From Paraburkholderia sp. CNPSo 3274 (GTDB taxonomy: Bacteria > Pseudomonadota > Gammaproteobacteria > Burkholderiales > Burkholderiaceae), in NCBI RefSeq assembly GCF_024206475.1, contig NZ_JAMBPR010000022.1, positions 1 to 64,000 of the forward strand: DNA of 64,000 nt, given 5' to 3'. Both the position numbers and the translations under genes were made by a program. Below are positions 26,161 to 35,238 of the stretch, in pieces. The notes below the pieces were generated by a model. That model saw nothing but the letters and a program-made list of their open reading frames with translations. It was not told where the DNA came from and searched no databases. Numbering within the stretch: the stretch's first letter is position 1; the number at the start of each line of letters is the position of its first letter.

Positions 26161-26822
26161 CAACCGGCAGCCCGCTTCCGCTTTGCGCCCTGCTTCGCAA
26201 CACGGCGCTCGAAACCTCGCAGCTCGCGCAAGGTGCCACGACAGATGACGTCGAGGACCTGCGGGTACAGTGTCGCAAGCTGACCGACGACTTTGCCTCG
26301 GCCATGGAGGCGCGCAAGGTGCCGGTTGACGTCGCACGCGATGCGCTTTACATGCAATGCGGGCTGCTCGACGAAACCGTGCTTGCGCATCTGCCGGCTG
26401 AAAGTCGCCCGCTCTGGGAAGCGACGCCCCTGCAGGTGGAACGGTACGGCGAACACGATGCAGGCGAACAGGTGTACAGCCAGCTCGCGGCACGCATGCG
26501 CGAAGCCCCGCCGGATGTGGAACTGCTCGAGTGCTACGCAACCGTACTGGGACTGGGTTTCCAGGGGAAGTATGCACGCGAAGGTGCCGCCCAGCGGGCA
26601 GCGATCATCCGCGCGCTCAACGAGCACCTCGGGAAACTGACTCCCGGGGAAGAATCGGGGCTGGTCGTTGACGCAACGCGTACGCATCGCTTCGACTGGT
26701 TCTACCGGCTCTCGCCGTGGGCGATCGCCGGACTCGTGTGTGCGGGCGCCGCCATCGTTTTCGTGCTCATCGGGCAAGGTCTCGATCTGCAGGTCTCCCA
26801 TCTGCTGTCGGCGAAAACCTGA
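26157..26822 (+). CDS. tssL: T6SS inner-membrane protein TssL (DotU/ImpK type)
   Basis: 221 residues. A cytoplasmic DotU domain (ALYMQCGLLDETVL, PLQVERYGEHDAGEQVYSQL, LECYATVLGLGFQGKYA) is followed by one C-terminal transmembrane helix (about 192-210, WAIAGLVCAGAAIVFVLIGQ) and a short periplasmic tail. It has no OmpA-like peptidoglycan-binding extension, so cell-wall anchoring must come from elsewhere. It is coupled to tssK (ATGA) and to the next gene (TGATG). Confidence 0.92.
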   Translation: MTTGSPLPLCALLRNTALETSQLAQGATTDDVEDLRVQCRKLTDDFASAMEARKVPVDVARDALYMQCGLLDETVLAHLPAESRPLWEATPLQVERYGEHDAGEQVYSQLAARMREAPPDVELLECYATVLGLGFQGKYAREGAAQRAAIIRALNEHLGKLTPGEESGLVVDATRTHRFDWFYRLSPWAIAGLVCAGAAIVFVLIGQGLDLQVSHLLSAKT

Positions 26823-27835
26823 TGCTCGCGGGTTCCGAAGCCGCAAGGCAGATTTTCCATGGCGGCTATCCCCACCGGAGAGTGGCGGGGCTGACGACCG
26901 TGCTGGTTGTCGCGCTTGCGCTCGCGGTGTTGCCAGTCGACCGGGTACTCGCGTGGTGGATTGCTGCCGGGTCATACGTGCTCGGTGCGGCGTTCGTGCT
27001 GGTCCGGACATGGCGTTTGCGCGAACGTCAGGGCGAACAGCAGGCAGTCATGGCAGCGCTCGGCACTACCACGGCGGACCTTCCTGCGAGCATGCGCACG
27101 CGCACGCCTGCGTTCCTCGTGACCGGCGACGCTCTCTCGCAGATCTTCGATCGGGAACATGGCTCCGAACAGCTTGCCTGGGTTGGTGAAGGCGCGATCT
27201 GGTTGCGAGTTCCCAACCCGCAAAGCCTGCCACGCATCGCCGTCGCCGTACGGCGATGGCGAGACGGGCGTGCGCCCGAAGGGGTCGTGCTGGCACTCTC
27301 GCCAGCGGCATACGGCGACGATGACGCGCTCGGCCAGAAGCTGAGGTTGATTCGCCAGGCGGCGAGTGATGCATCGAAGCTCCTGGGTACGCGACTGCCC
27401 GGCTATATTGCGGTCTATCAGCAGTTCGGTACACGCGAGCGGCAGATCCCGTCTGCGCGCTGGTACGGTGTTTCCAGCGCGACGCCTTTCGAGGACGCAT
27501 CGCGGTTTGAGGCCGTGGTGCGGGCGGCCGAGCGCTGCGCGTGGCAATCGGTCAATGACCGCACGCCGGCGTGGCGGGCCGCCGAACTCGCGGCGCTAGT
27601 CGACTGGACCCAGCGTGCCGTTGTCGGGCCGCTGCACGACCGGCATCATCCGGCCGCCCGCTGGAACCTGTATGGCATCGGCTGGATCAATTGCGGTCCC
27701 GAGGACTCGGGACAGAGTGCGTGGAAAGCAGCTGTGTCCACGCGCACGCGGCTGAATCCGCCGGTACTCGCCGCAAGCCCTGCTCCGTGGCCGCTGCCGC
27801 AACCGATCGTTGAAGCGGCCCCGCGAAAGCTGTAG
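26822..27835 (+). CDS. TssM-N-terminal-like membrane protein of the T6SS locus
   Basis: 337 residues from the ATG at 26822, which shares a base with the tssL stop. Two transmembrane helices (about 20-37 and 44-62) are followed by a soluble domain that aligns by eye with the cytoplasmic domain of TssM in this locus. Shared pattern: FLVTGD, then a Trp/Glu pair, an IWLRVPNPQSLP strand, a V(V/A)LAL strand, a long helix and LPGYIAVYQQF. The TssM counterpart begins WVLVTGD. It has no P-loop either. It may be an accessory to the TssL/TssM complex. The function is unknown and the relationship is my inference. Confidence 0.72.
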   Translation: MLAGSEAARQIFHGGYPHRRVAGLTTVLVVALALAVLPVDRVLAWWIAAGSYVLGAAFVLVRTWRLRERQGEQQAVMAALGTTTADLPASMRTRTPAFLVTGDALSQIFDREHGSEQLAWVGEGAIWLRVPNPQSLPRIAVAVRRWRDGRAPEGVVLALSPAAYGDDDALGQKLRLIRQAASDASKLLGTRLPGYIAVYQQFGTRERQIPSARWYGVSSATPFEDASRFEAVVRAAERCAWQSVNDRTPAWRAAELAALVDWTQRAVVGPLHDRHHPAARWNLYGIGWINCGPEDSGQSAWKAAVSTRTRLNPPVLAASPAPWPLPQPIVEAAPRKL

Positions 27836-27879
27836 GTTTCGCCGCGACTGCGCGCGCTCGCGCATGTGCTCGGCACAAG

Positions 27880-28560
27880 AGACGGTTTCATAAAGGTTGC
27901 TGAACGCGCTGAAGCGTGTTTCAGCAGATCAAGCAACAGTCGAGTTTGAGGAAGGCTTCGTGAATGTCAGCGCGACGTTCGAAGCGAATACGTAGACGGC
28001 GGAAGTTATGCAACCAGGCATGTGTACGTTCGACGACACAACGGACTTTTCCAAGGCCGCTACCGTGCGGGTGGCCACGCCGCGTGATGCTGGTGGGGAT
28101 GTTGCGCGCGTGAAGGATGCGTCGGTACTTGCCATGATCGTAACCACGGTCGGCGTAGATACGGCCAGGACGACTCAGAGGCCGGCCGCGCACGCCGCCA
28201 ATCGGCACGATGGCCTCGATCAACGGGATCAGTTGGGTGACGTCGTGACGATTGGCTCCGGTCAGGATTGCCGCGATCGGCGTGCCGTTGGCGTCGGTGG
28301 CGACGTGGTGTTTGGAACCGGGTCGCGCTCGATCGGTGGGGTTCGGTCAGTTTTTCGCCCGCCCCAACCGCACGAACGACGATGAGTCGCCGGCTGGCTG
28401 CCAATCGCGTAGCCTGCGCCAGCAACTGACGCCAGAGCCGCACCCCATCTCCGCTGGCAAATCTCGCCACCGGATGCCGGTCTTCAGCGCGAACAGGATG
28501 CCGGTCAGCGCCGCACGATCCGGTACCGGTTTGCGGCCCGGATCCTTGCATCGGCGTGGC
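27880..28560 (-). pseudogene. Decayed IS5-family (IS427-like) transposase
   Basis: The C-terminal part is intact from about 28223 to 27921: GRIYADRGYDHGKYRRILH, RCVVERTHAWLHNFRRLRIRFERR and DIHEAFLKLDCCLI are the DDE-domain end typical of this family. Upstream on the same strand the N-terminal pieces (a GIRWRDLPAEMG-type segment and NPTDRARPGSKHHV) lie in shifted frames with an internal deletion and stop. The left terminus is probably near 27880 (GACGGTTTCATAAAGGTTGC). No matching right terminus was found. It separates the T6SS locus from the efflux/two-component region. Confidence 0.78.
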
Positions 28561-28660
28561 TTCGCTGGTGGTAGCAGTGGGCTCGATCAGTGCCCAAAGA
28601 GATGTCGTGTTTTTGACCGCTGCGCGCCAACCTCAAACCGTGTGACGCGCGCGAATCGAG

Positions 28661-29440
28661 TCACTGCCCCCCTTGCTGAGCCGCCTGCTCGATCAGCGCG
28701 GCCACTTCCTTCGGATGCGACTCGTAAATCGAATGGCTGGCGCCATCGATTTCCACCGTCTGGGCGTGAGCTCGCTTCGCGTACATGCGTTCGAGGTCCG
28801 GATTGATGATCTTGTCCGCCTTCGCAACCAGATAAAACGTAGGCTTGCTCTTCCATGCCGGATCCGGGATTTGCGACGCGAATACACCTGCCGCAGTCGG
28901 CATTTGTTCATGGGCCTCGAATTCAGCCTGCGCAATCGGAAGGTCGGCGGCAAAATCGCGCGGATAGTCAGCGGGATTCAGGTAGAGATAGTCGTCGGCC
29001 GTTTTCACGATGTCCTCGTGGGGCGTCGCATTTGGATAACGCTTGCCATTCGAGACTTCGGTTTCGCCGGCATCGAGTGCATGAGCGGCAATGTAGACGA
29101 GCGACTTCACGTGTTCGTCGTTGCCCGCCTCCGTGATGATCGCGCCGCCGTAGCTATGGCCGACGAGCACGCACGGGCCATCCAGGCTATCGATGACGCG
29201 CCTCGTAGCCGTCACGTCGTCCTTGAATGACGTCAGCGGTTCTTGCACGAGCGTCACGTTGTATCCGTCCTTCGTGAGAATGTCGTACACCGGACGCCAT
29301 CCGGCGCCACCCACAAAGGCGCCATGCACGAGGACGACGTTCTTGATGGGCGCGGCCTGCACTGTTGTGACGGCGCCGCCAACCAGACAAAGCGCCGCTG
29401 CTGCGTGCGCTACGACAGAACGGAAAGTGGGGAAAGACAT
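28661..29440 (-). CDS. Secreted alpha/beta hydrolase
   Basis: 259 residues with a cleavable signal peptide (hydrophobic AAAALCLVGGAV, likely cut after VQA near residue 29). The hydrolase core has VVLVHGAFVGGAGWRP, the nucleophile elbow LVGHSYGGA with Ser near 96, and a late DGASHSIYESHP with the probable catalytic histidine. It resembles small esterase-like periplasmic hydrolases of Burkholderia; the substrate is unknown. It diverges from a DUF4148 gene, and the region between them holds a long inverted repeat, a likely operator shared with the region upstream of the response regulator gene. Confidence 0.85.
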   Translation of the reverse strand: MSFPTFRSVVAHAAAALCLVGGAVTTVQAAPIKNVVLVHGAFVGGAGWRPVYDILTKDGYNVTLVQEPLTSFKDDVTATRRVIDSLDGPCVLVGHSYGGAIITEAGNDEHVKSLVYIAAHALDAGETEVSNGKRYPNATPHEDIVKTADDYLYLNPADYPRDFAADLPIAQAEFEAHEQMPTAAGVFASQIPDPAWKSKPTFYLVAKADKIINPDLERMYAKRAHAQTVEIDGASHSIYESHPKEVAALIEQAAQQGGQ

Positions 29441-29518
29441 TGCAGCTCCTTGGAATGACGCGAAGTAAATCTATCGATTGACAACACGGCCAGTCTAGAA
29501 AGCTGCCTCGAACGAGGG

Positions 29519-29612
29519 GGTTACCCAGTCATTACAAAAAAATGACGTGCCGCCAGGGCATCGAATCAAAGGGGCGGAAGGTTCGTTATTTTTTTGTAAT
29601 GACTGGGTAACC
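29519..29612. promoter_or_regulatory. Paired operator-like inverted repeat between hydrolase and DUF4148 genes
   Basis: The left arm (29519-29547) and right arm (29584-29612) are 29-bp inverted copies with a single mismatch, separated by 36 bases. The core of each is AGTCATTACAAAAAAATGAC or close to it, which is itself partly palindromic (TCATT-N7-AATGA). The same element, again as an inverted pair, lies at 37428-37506. Its position in a divergent promoter fits an operator for a response regulator rather than a terminator. Confidence 0.65.
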
Positions 29613-29781
29613 TTGGCGACCGAAGCGCCTACCTACACTGCAACCACGCAGTAACGCTTTGCCTCGCTTAGCCATGTTTCAAGTTGACCGTTCCTAAGCC
29701 TGTCTTCGCGTCCATGCACAGTCGATGCTGCGGCTTTCCTTCCCGACTCATCCGCTCTACGGATATATAGGAGTATTGATC

Positions 29782-30135
29782 ATGTCCAGGCTTCTTCTCA
29801 GCATTCTCTTCGCTGCTTCTGCGGTCGCCGTTCCTGCATATAGCTTCGCGCAGTCCACTCAACCCCTGACCCGCGCCGAAGTGCGTGCGGATCTCGTGCG
29901 TGTCGAGCAGGCCGGATACAGCCCGGGCCGCGGCGACGACGTCGACTATCCGGTTGACATTCAGGCAGCCGAGGCCAAGGTCGCAGCGGCGCAATACGCG
30001 CAAGATTCGGCGCAACGCGACATGGGTGGCGTATCGATGGCGAGCAGCTCGGCCGCGGGTTCTCGTACGCATACGCCCGCACCGTCCACCTGTGTTGGCC
30101 CGGTCAGCTTTTGCACGACGTATTTTGGTAGCTGA
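29782..30135 (+). CDS. DUF4148-family small exported protein
   Basis: 117 residues from the ATG at 29782, with AGGAG eight bases upstream. A signal peptide (LLLSILFAASAVAVPAYSFA) precedes the conserved LTRAEVRADLVRVEQAGYSP, the DUF4148 signature common in Burkholderiaceae. The rest is Ala/Ser-rich and ends with two cysteines. The function is unknown. It converges with the mdtP-like gene and shares its upstream repeat with the divergent hydrolase. Confidence 0.82.
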   Translation: MSRLLLSILFAASAVAVPAYSFAQSTQPLTRAEVRADLVRVEQAGYSPGRGDDVDYPVDIQAAEAKVAAAQYAQDSAQRDMGGVSMASSSAAGSRTHTPAPSTCVGPVSFCTTYFGS

Positions 30136-30153
30136 ATCGCTGGCGTAATGTGG

Positions 30154-31746
30154 TTAGTGATCCTGTTGAGACGGTTCGCCTTCCATAGACGGCGAGCCGA
30201 TCTCGCCCGTTGCGAGCGCGAGCGTCGCAGCGGCGGACAGCGCGGCGCTGTAGCTGTCGGCATACGCGTTCTGCGCGGCGAGCAGCTGATTCTGCGTGAG
30301 GAGCGCGTCGGTCATGGTGCCGACGCCGTGCCGGTACGCGGCGAAAGCCGCGTCGTAGGTCGTCTGCGCGGCATCGACCAGCGCCTTCGCGGCATCGTTC
30401 GACGCGAGGCTCGTGAAAAGCCCATTCTGCGCAGCAACGATCTGCCGGACGGCTTCTTGCCTCGTATGGGTCAATTGCGCGGACGCACTGTCCGCATCGT
30501 TGCGCGCCTGCATCAGCACGGCGGAACGCAAGCCGCCGTCGTATAGGGGAATCGTCACGCCGAGGAATATGCCGCCGCTGCGGCGGCTGCCGTTCAGGTT
30601 CACCGTTGCCGCCTGATCGCCGACCGGGGGAATTGCCGTGATCGACGTCGTGCCGGTGCCGTACGCGGCCGTAGCGGAGAGGAAGATCTTCGGCATGAAG
30701 GCGGATTCGGCTGCGCGGATCTTCGCCTGGTTGGCCTGTTCCAGCGCATAGGCGCCCTGCACGTCCGGCCGCCGCGCAATCGCATCGGTCACGATTTCGT
30801 CGACGCTCTGGTGCAGCGCCGGCGTGAGCGTACGCGCCGGCAACGGGGCGATCAGCGGTTTCGACAACGGCGAAATGCCGAGCGCAGAGACGAGGCTCAG
30901 ATAGCTGTCGCTCAATGCGCCGTCCGCCTGCACCTTCAGGAGATTGGCCTGTGCGCGGTTCTGCGTGGCCTGCGCGACTTCGACCACGGTGCCCACGCCC
31001 TGCTTTCGCCGTGCGCGCGCGGCGCTGAGAATGCCGTCCGCGTTGTCGAGCGCCTGCTGCGCGGTATGCTCCCTCGCGCTCGCGGCTTCATACGTGTAGT
31101 ACGCGATGCTCACTTCATGGATCACGTGCTGGTGAACGGACGTGAAGGCGACGTTCGCCGCCACGGAAAGCTGTTTGGCCGCATCGAGGCGCGCGCGGCG
31201 GCCGCCGAAATCGAATAGCAGCCATTGCAGCGAGAGCACCGAAACCGTGCCGTGAATGTTCGAGTTGGTCGATGTGGTGCCGAGCAGCGGCGTCGATGCC
31301 GCGCCGCTCGCCGCTTCGTATCCGCCCATGGCGGTGGCGGTGAGCTGCGGCAAGTAGGCGGTCTTCGCGATGCCCGCTGCGAGCGCCGTATTGCGCGCGT
31401 CGTTCCAGGCGATTCGCGTGAGCGGGTTCGTCGACTCCGCGAGATCGATCAGCTCGGGCAGCGTGTACGCGTGGTTCGCATCGAGCGCCGCCGCGGGTTC
31501 GATCGAAGCGAGCGCGGCGCTGCGCGGCAACGTATAGCCCGCCTGCGTCGCGTCGCTGGCGCTGCGCGGCGGGCCGGGCACGATGTTGCCGCCGGCGTCC
31601 GTCTGCGGCTGCCAGGGACGGTCCGGCGCGGGAGGCGCGAGATCGATCGAGGACGTCGCACATCCCTCGAGTCCCGATATCGCCAATGCGGCAGCCAACG
31701 CGGCGGCCAATACGATGAGTCGTGGCGTCGGTTCAGGGGCGCGCAT
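30154..31746 (-). CDS. mdtP: Outer-membrane efflux factor, NodT/MdtP type
   Basis: About 530 residues from the ATG at 31746; the longer ORF N-terminus is a low-complexity Arg/Pro shadow and is rejected. A lipoprotein signal ends in SGLEGC. The body has two TolC-like repeats: YTLPELIDLAESTNPLTRIAWNDARN and, later, ARRPDVQGAYALEQANQAKIRAAESAF, with the IPLYDGG motif. As a trimer it would form the outer-membrane channel for the mdtN/mdtO pump. It overlaps the mdtO-like gene by 14 bp and is the last gene of the minus-strand run. Confidence 0.85.
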   Translation of the reverse strand: MRAPEPTPRLIVLAAALAAALAISGLEGCATSSIDLAPPAPDRPWQPQTDAGGNIVPGPPRSASDATQAGYTLPRSAALASIEPAAALDANHAYTLPELIDLAESTNPLTRIAWNDARNTALAAGIAKTAYLPQLTATAMGGYEAASGAASTPLLGTTSTNSNIHGTVSVLSLQWLLFDFGGRRARLDAAKQLSVAANVAFTSVHQHVIHEVSIAYYTYEAASAREHTAQQALDNADGILSAARARRKQGVGTVVEVAQATQNRAQANLLKVQADGALSDSYLSLVSALGISPLSKPLIAPLPARTLTPALHQSVDEIVTDAIARRPDVQGAYALEQANQAKIRAAESAFMPKIFLSATAAYGTGTTSITAIPPVGDQAATVNLNGSRRSGGIFLGVTIPLYDGGLRSAVLMQARNDADSASAQLTHTRQEAVRQIVAAQNGLFTSLASNDAAKALVDAAQTTYDAAFAAYRHGVGTMTDALLTQNQLLAAQNAYADSYSAALSAAATLALATGEIGSPSMEGEPSQQDH

Positions 31747-33769
31747 CGGACTTCGTCTCCTTGGCCGAAGCCGGGCGCGTAATGTCGGCGATCTGTCCGA
31801 ACCGCTTGGCGATGACGTTCTGGAGCGCATCGAGTGCGGGGTCGGCAGTGCGGTCCTCCGCGGCCTCGGTACCGGGCGTCTGCGTGTGGGCGGCATGCTG
31901 CGCGTCTTGCACGTGCGTGTCGTCGCCGGCAGCGAGGCGCTGGGCGATTTCACCCAGCCGCGCCGCGCCTGCGCGCCCTGCCGCGAGGACCAGCGGCGCC
32001 TCCAGCGCCTCGAGCTCCGCGAGCGCTCGCCGCCGGCTCGCGACCCACTCCGGCTCGGGACGCACCCACGAAGGCTCGTAGTGAATCAGGCCGATATCCT
32101 GGCGCAGTCCGCCGTATTGGGCGAGCGCGCCTCCAGCGAGCGCGCTGCGCGTGCGGGCGTCCGCTGCGCGCGCGATGTGGCTCCACTGCGCAACGAGCGC
32201 TTTGAACGTCGCGTCGATCCGGCCGGCGATGCTCACGGGCCAGACGCGCGTAAAGACCAGATAGATCACGACGTTGCCGATCAAGATGCCGATCACGCGG
32301 TCGCGTGCGAGCGTGAGGTCGAACGCGGGCGCAGCGCCCTGGATCACGCACAGGAAGAAGGCGAACGCGATCTGCATGCCCGCGTAGGAGATCCGTGCGG
32401 ACCCCATCGCCACCCACGCGGCCAGCCACCCGCCCGCGAACACCAGCGCCATCAGCTCACCCACCGAGGTCAAACGAGGCGTCACGAACACGATCGCAGC
32501 CGTGCCGAGCAAAGCGCCGATGAGGCAGCCCGCGATCCGCAGTGTCAGCTTCTCGACGGTTTCTGCCGTCGTGCTGAGCGACACCATATAGCAGGTGATG
32601 AAGCATGTATGAATGCCCTGCCAGTCGAGCTGCTGATACAGCACGTAGCAAAACATCGCCGCTGCCGTGGTCTTCAGCGCGTACCGGACGTGATCGGGAT
32701 TCGTGAAGGCATCGGCGTCGAAAAAACCGCTGCGCGCCGGAGGCTCGGCGCTTTTTTCAGGAGCAGAAACTGGCGCTGCGGCGGGCTCCGCCGGCGGCAC
32801 CGCGAAACCTTCCAACGCGGCGCGCAGGTCTTCGAGCACGAGCGCCGCTAGCGCAGCACCCTCGGGCATGTCCGGCACATCGAGCGTCACATCCACGGGA
32901 TAGCCGCCTGCCTCGAGCATCGCTGCCATCCGCGTCATCGTTTCCGCAAGCTGCGTCGCGCACGCGTCGGGCAGGCGCGCGCCGGGTTCGCTCGCCGCGA
33001 AATCCGTCGCGACCAGGATCGCGGTCGTGGACGCCGCCGCCTGGCGCAGCGCCGCGCCGTCGGTCGGTGCCAACGTGCCTTCGAGCTTCGAGAGCTTGAG
33101 CCACGTCAGGATCTGATGGTCGCCCTCCCGCATGCACGCTTCGAATGCGGCTCGCTCCTCATCGGTCGCCGTGCCCGTGAGGCGATGCGCAGCGAGCCTT
33201 AGGCGCCGCGCAAGCTGGGAGGTGGCGAGCCGGCGCGGCGACGGCGCGATCACGAGGTTCACGACGATCGCCACGCCAATCGGAATCGCGACCATCAGCC
33301 ACGCGTACATCAGGCCCCGCGTTGCCGCCTCGCCAACTGGCGCGAGGCCAAGTTCGTCGAGCCCGAAGCCGACGATCATCGAAAGGATCGCGCCGATCGG
33401 CCGAAGCTTGCTTGCCGACGTGGCGAATAGCAGTCCGAACGACAGGAGCGCCATGCTCGCCACCCGCAGCGGCGGCTGGTCGATAGTGAGGATCGCGAAG
33501 ATCATGACGATCCCGATGATCACGGTCACGAGCAGCATCAAGGCGAACGACATGACAACGCTCGTCATGCGGTCGGGCCGGTTCAGGAAGTACACGATAT
33601 ACACGGCAGTCGCGGCACCGGGCGTGCCGTAGCCGGTCGTCACGAGCACCGTGAGCGCGCAGATCAGTGCAATGCGTGTGACGATCGCGGCGCGCCCCGG
33701 AAACGGCGCGAGCAGCTTCGCGATTTCCCGCGGGCCGGGCCGCCTGATGTCACCGGCAAGACTGGCCAT
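31733..33769 (-). CDS. mdtO: FUSC/AaeB-type inner-membrane efflux protein, MdtO-like
   Basis: About 678 residues from the ATG at 33769, with GAGG six bases upstream. It is built of two halves, each a bundle of transmembrane helices followed by a soluble helical region, as in fusaric-acid-resistance and aromatic-acid exporters. The first bundle starts AAIVTRIALICALTVLVTTGYG; the second has WQGIHTCFITCYMVSLSTTAET. In E. coli the order ytcA-mdtN-mdtO-mdtP is the same. Substrates are probably aromatic or hydrophobic compounds, by family only. Confidence 0.85.
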   Translation of the reverse strand: MASLAGDIRRPGPREIAKLLAPFPGRAAIVTRIALICALTVLVTTGYGTPGAATAVYIVYFLNRPDRMTSVVMSFALMLLVTVIIGIVMIFAILTIDQPPLRVASMALLSFGLLFATSASKLRPIGAILSMIVGFGLDELGLAPVGEAATRGLMYAWLMVAIPIGVAIVVNLVIAPSPRRLATSQLARRLRLAAHRLTGTATDEERAAFEACMREGDHQILTWLKLSKLEGTLAPTDGAALRQAAASTTAILVATDFAASEPGARLPDACATQLAETMTRMAAMLEAGGYPVDVTLDVPDMPEGAALAALVLEDLRAALEGFAVPPAEPAAAPVSAPEKSAEPPARSGFFDADAFTNPDHVRYALKTTAAAMFCYVLYQQLDWQGIHTCFITCYMVSLSTTAETVEKLTLRIAGCLIGALLGTAAIVFVTPRLTSVGELMALVFAGGWLAAWVAMGSARISYAGMQIAFAFFLCVIQGAAPAFDLTLARDRVIGILIGNVVIYLVFTRVWPVSIAGRIDATFKALVAQWSHIARAADARTRSALAGGALAQYGGLRQDIGLIHYEPSWVRPEPEWVASRRRALAELEALEAPLVLAAGRAGAARLGEIAQRLAAGDDTHVQDAQHAAHTQTPGTEAAEDRTADPALDALQNVIAKRFGQIADITRPASAKETKSDARP

Positions 33770-34802
33770 GCCGGACCTCGACGATCGCGCTGGCACCGAC
33801 GCGCACCAGTTTGTTGACCGGCGCGTCTATGCGCACGCGAACCGGGAAGCGTTGCGCCACGCGCACCCAGTTCACCGACTGCTGCACGTACGGCAGGCTG
33901 CGCGGCAGGTTCACGCGGTCCGTGTCCATGATCCCGGCGCCGATGCCGATCACCTTGCCGCTCATCGGCTGTCTGCGGTCGATCATCGAGTACACGGTTG
34001 CGCAGTCGCCCACGTCGATGGCGCCGAGCGCCGTCTCGCGGAAATTCGCCACGGCAAACCATTCGCCCGAGTGAACCAGCGTGAAGATCGACTGGTTCGG
34101 CGCGACCGTCTCGCCGGCGAGGATCGTCAGTCCCGTCACGTAGCCGTCGAACGGCGCGCGCACAACGGTATCGTCGAGCGCGCGCTGCGCGATGGCCAAC
34201 GCGGCCTCGCGCGCATGCAGTGCCGCGATGGCGTCGGTGTCGTCGCCTATCGTCTGCGCAGATGAGCGCTGCTGCACCTGCGCCTGCGCGAGCGAGACAC
34301 TCGCGTCGCGCTGCGCCACGACCGCCTGGTCGAGTTGCTGCGCGGACACATAGCCTTGCGCCGCGAGCGGCCGCAGCCGATCGACGCTGCGCGTCGCGAG
34401 GTCGTAGTTGTGCGTCGCACGACGGGTCTGGTCGGCCGCGATCGTTGCGTTCGACGTCTCGCCGATCAGCGTGCGGCGGCGTGTGGCGAGCGAGGCGCGC
34501 GCCAGCTCGACTTCGGCCTGCGCCTGCGCGGCCGCGAGCCGGTACGGCACCGGATCGATTTCGAACAGCACGTCGCCCCTGGAGACATGCTGGTTCTCCT
34601 CGACGGGAACGCGTATGATGCGGCCGCCCACGGGGGACGCGACGTGGACGACGTCCGCGTCGATGGACGCGTCGTCGGTGGACGGATAGCGCGACGACCG
34701 GTCGTATGCGTACCAAAGCGCCGCGGCGCCGAGCAGGACGATCACCACGGCGATCGCGCGGCCCTTCCATGCATGTCGAGGATTCTGGCCGGCCATTTTC
34801 AT
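33750..34802 (-). CDS. mdtN: HlyD/EmrA-type membrane-fusion protein, MdtN-like
   Basis: 350 residues from the ATG at 34802, which abuts the stop of the small upstream gene (ATG/TGA within seven bases). One N-terminal transmembrane helix (AIAVVIVLLGAAALWYAY) is followed by the biotinyl-lipoyl half STDDASIDADVVHVASPVGG, a coiled-coil hairpin rich in Ala/Gln (roughly 85-190), and the second half VRAPFDGYVTGLTILAGETV. It bridges the inner-membrane pump and the outer-membrane channel. It overlaps the mdtO-like gene by 20 bp. Confidence 0.9.
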   Translation of the reverse strand: MKMAGQNPRHAWKGRAIAVVIVLLGAAALWYAYDRSSRYPSTDDASIDADVVHVASPVGGRIIRVPVEENQHVSRGDVLFEIDPVPYRLAAAQAQAEVELARASLATRRRTLIGETSNATIAADQTRRATHNYDLATRSVDRLRPLAAQGYVSAQQLDQAVVAQRDASVSLAQAQVQQRSSAQTIGDDTDAIAALHAREAALAIAQRALDDTVVRAPFDGYVTGLTILAGETVAPNQSIFTLVHSGEWFAVANFRETALGAIDVGDCATVYSMIDRRQPMSGKVIGIGAGIMDTDRVNLPRSLPYVQQSVNWVRVAQRFPVRVRIDAPVNKLVRVGASAIVEVRHGQSCR

Positions 34803-34803
34803 G

Positions 34804-35091
34804 TCAGAACTGCCCCGTTCCCCACAGCCAGACGAGCACCCCGGCAACGATGCCGATCGCGGTGCAGACGGAAAGCTGGTACGGCACCAGGCGTTGCCAG
34901 CCGGTCGAGATGAACACGCGATGCGCGACGAGCGCGCCCACGATGCCGATCACGCCGCTCACGAGCCAGTACGGAAAGTACGCGCCGAAGAGCGACCAGG
35001 ACGGCGCGCCGCGGGCCACGCATCCCGCAAGCGGCATGAAAGCCAGGAATGAACAAACGACAGCGAGTCTGGGCCATGTACGTTGTTTCAT
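34804..35091 (-). CDS. ytcA: YtcA-family small lipoprotein/membrane protein
   Basis: 95 residues. A lipobox-like AFMPLAGC follows a short basic N-terminus, and two transmembrane helices come after it (about 38-58, VSGVIGIVGALVAH, and about 72-92, SVCTAIGIVAGVLVWLW). This layout and the position directly before an MdtN-like gene match E. coli ytcA of the ytcA-mdtNOP operon. Its role in the pump is not known to me. Confidence 0.75.
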   Translation of the reverse strand: MKQRTWPRLAVVCSFLAFMPLAGCVARGAPSWSLFGAYFPYWLVSGVIGIVGALVAHRVFISTGWQRLVPYQLSVCTAIGIVAGVLVWLWGTGQF

Positions 35092-35238
35092 CGCTTCTTC
35101 TACGCTTCATGACTGGAACACATGTTGAATTCCACTCGTACGAACAACCCATGCGCGCACCGATGGGTTGCGTCCCGCATTCCTAATTCGAGGCAGCCCA
35201 TCATAGCGCGGTTTGTCGCACCGCCGCCCCTGGGGCGC

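Noticed and set aside
25027..26577. 516-residue minus-strand ORF opposite tssK/tssL
   Set aside because: Crosses two coupled, well-supported T6SS genes and shows no motif.
29519..29612. Reading the inverted repeat as a rho-independent terminator
   Set aside because: It lies between divergent genes, not after one, and a related inverted pair occurs in another divergent promoter; a regulatory site fits better.
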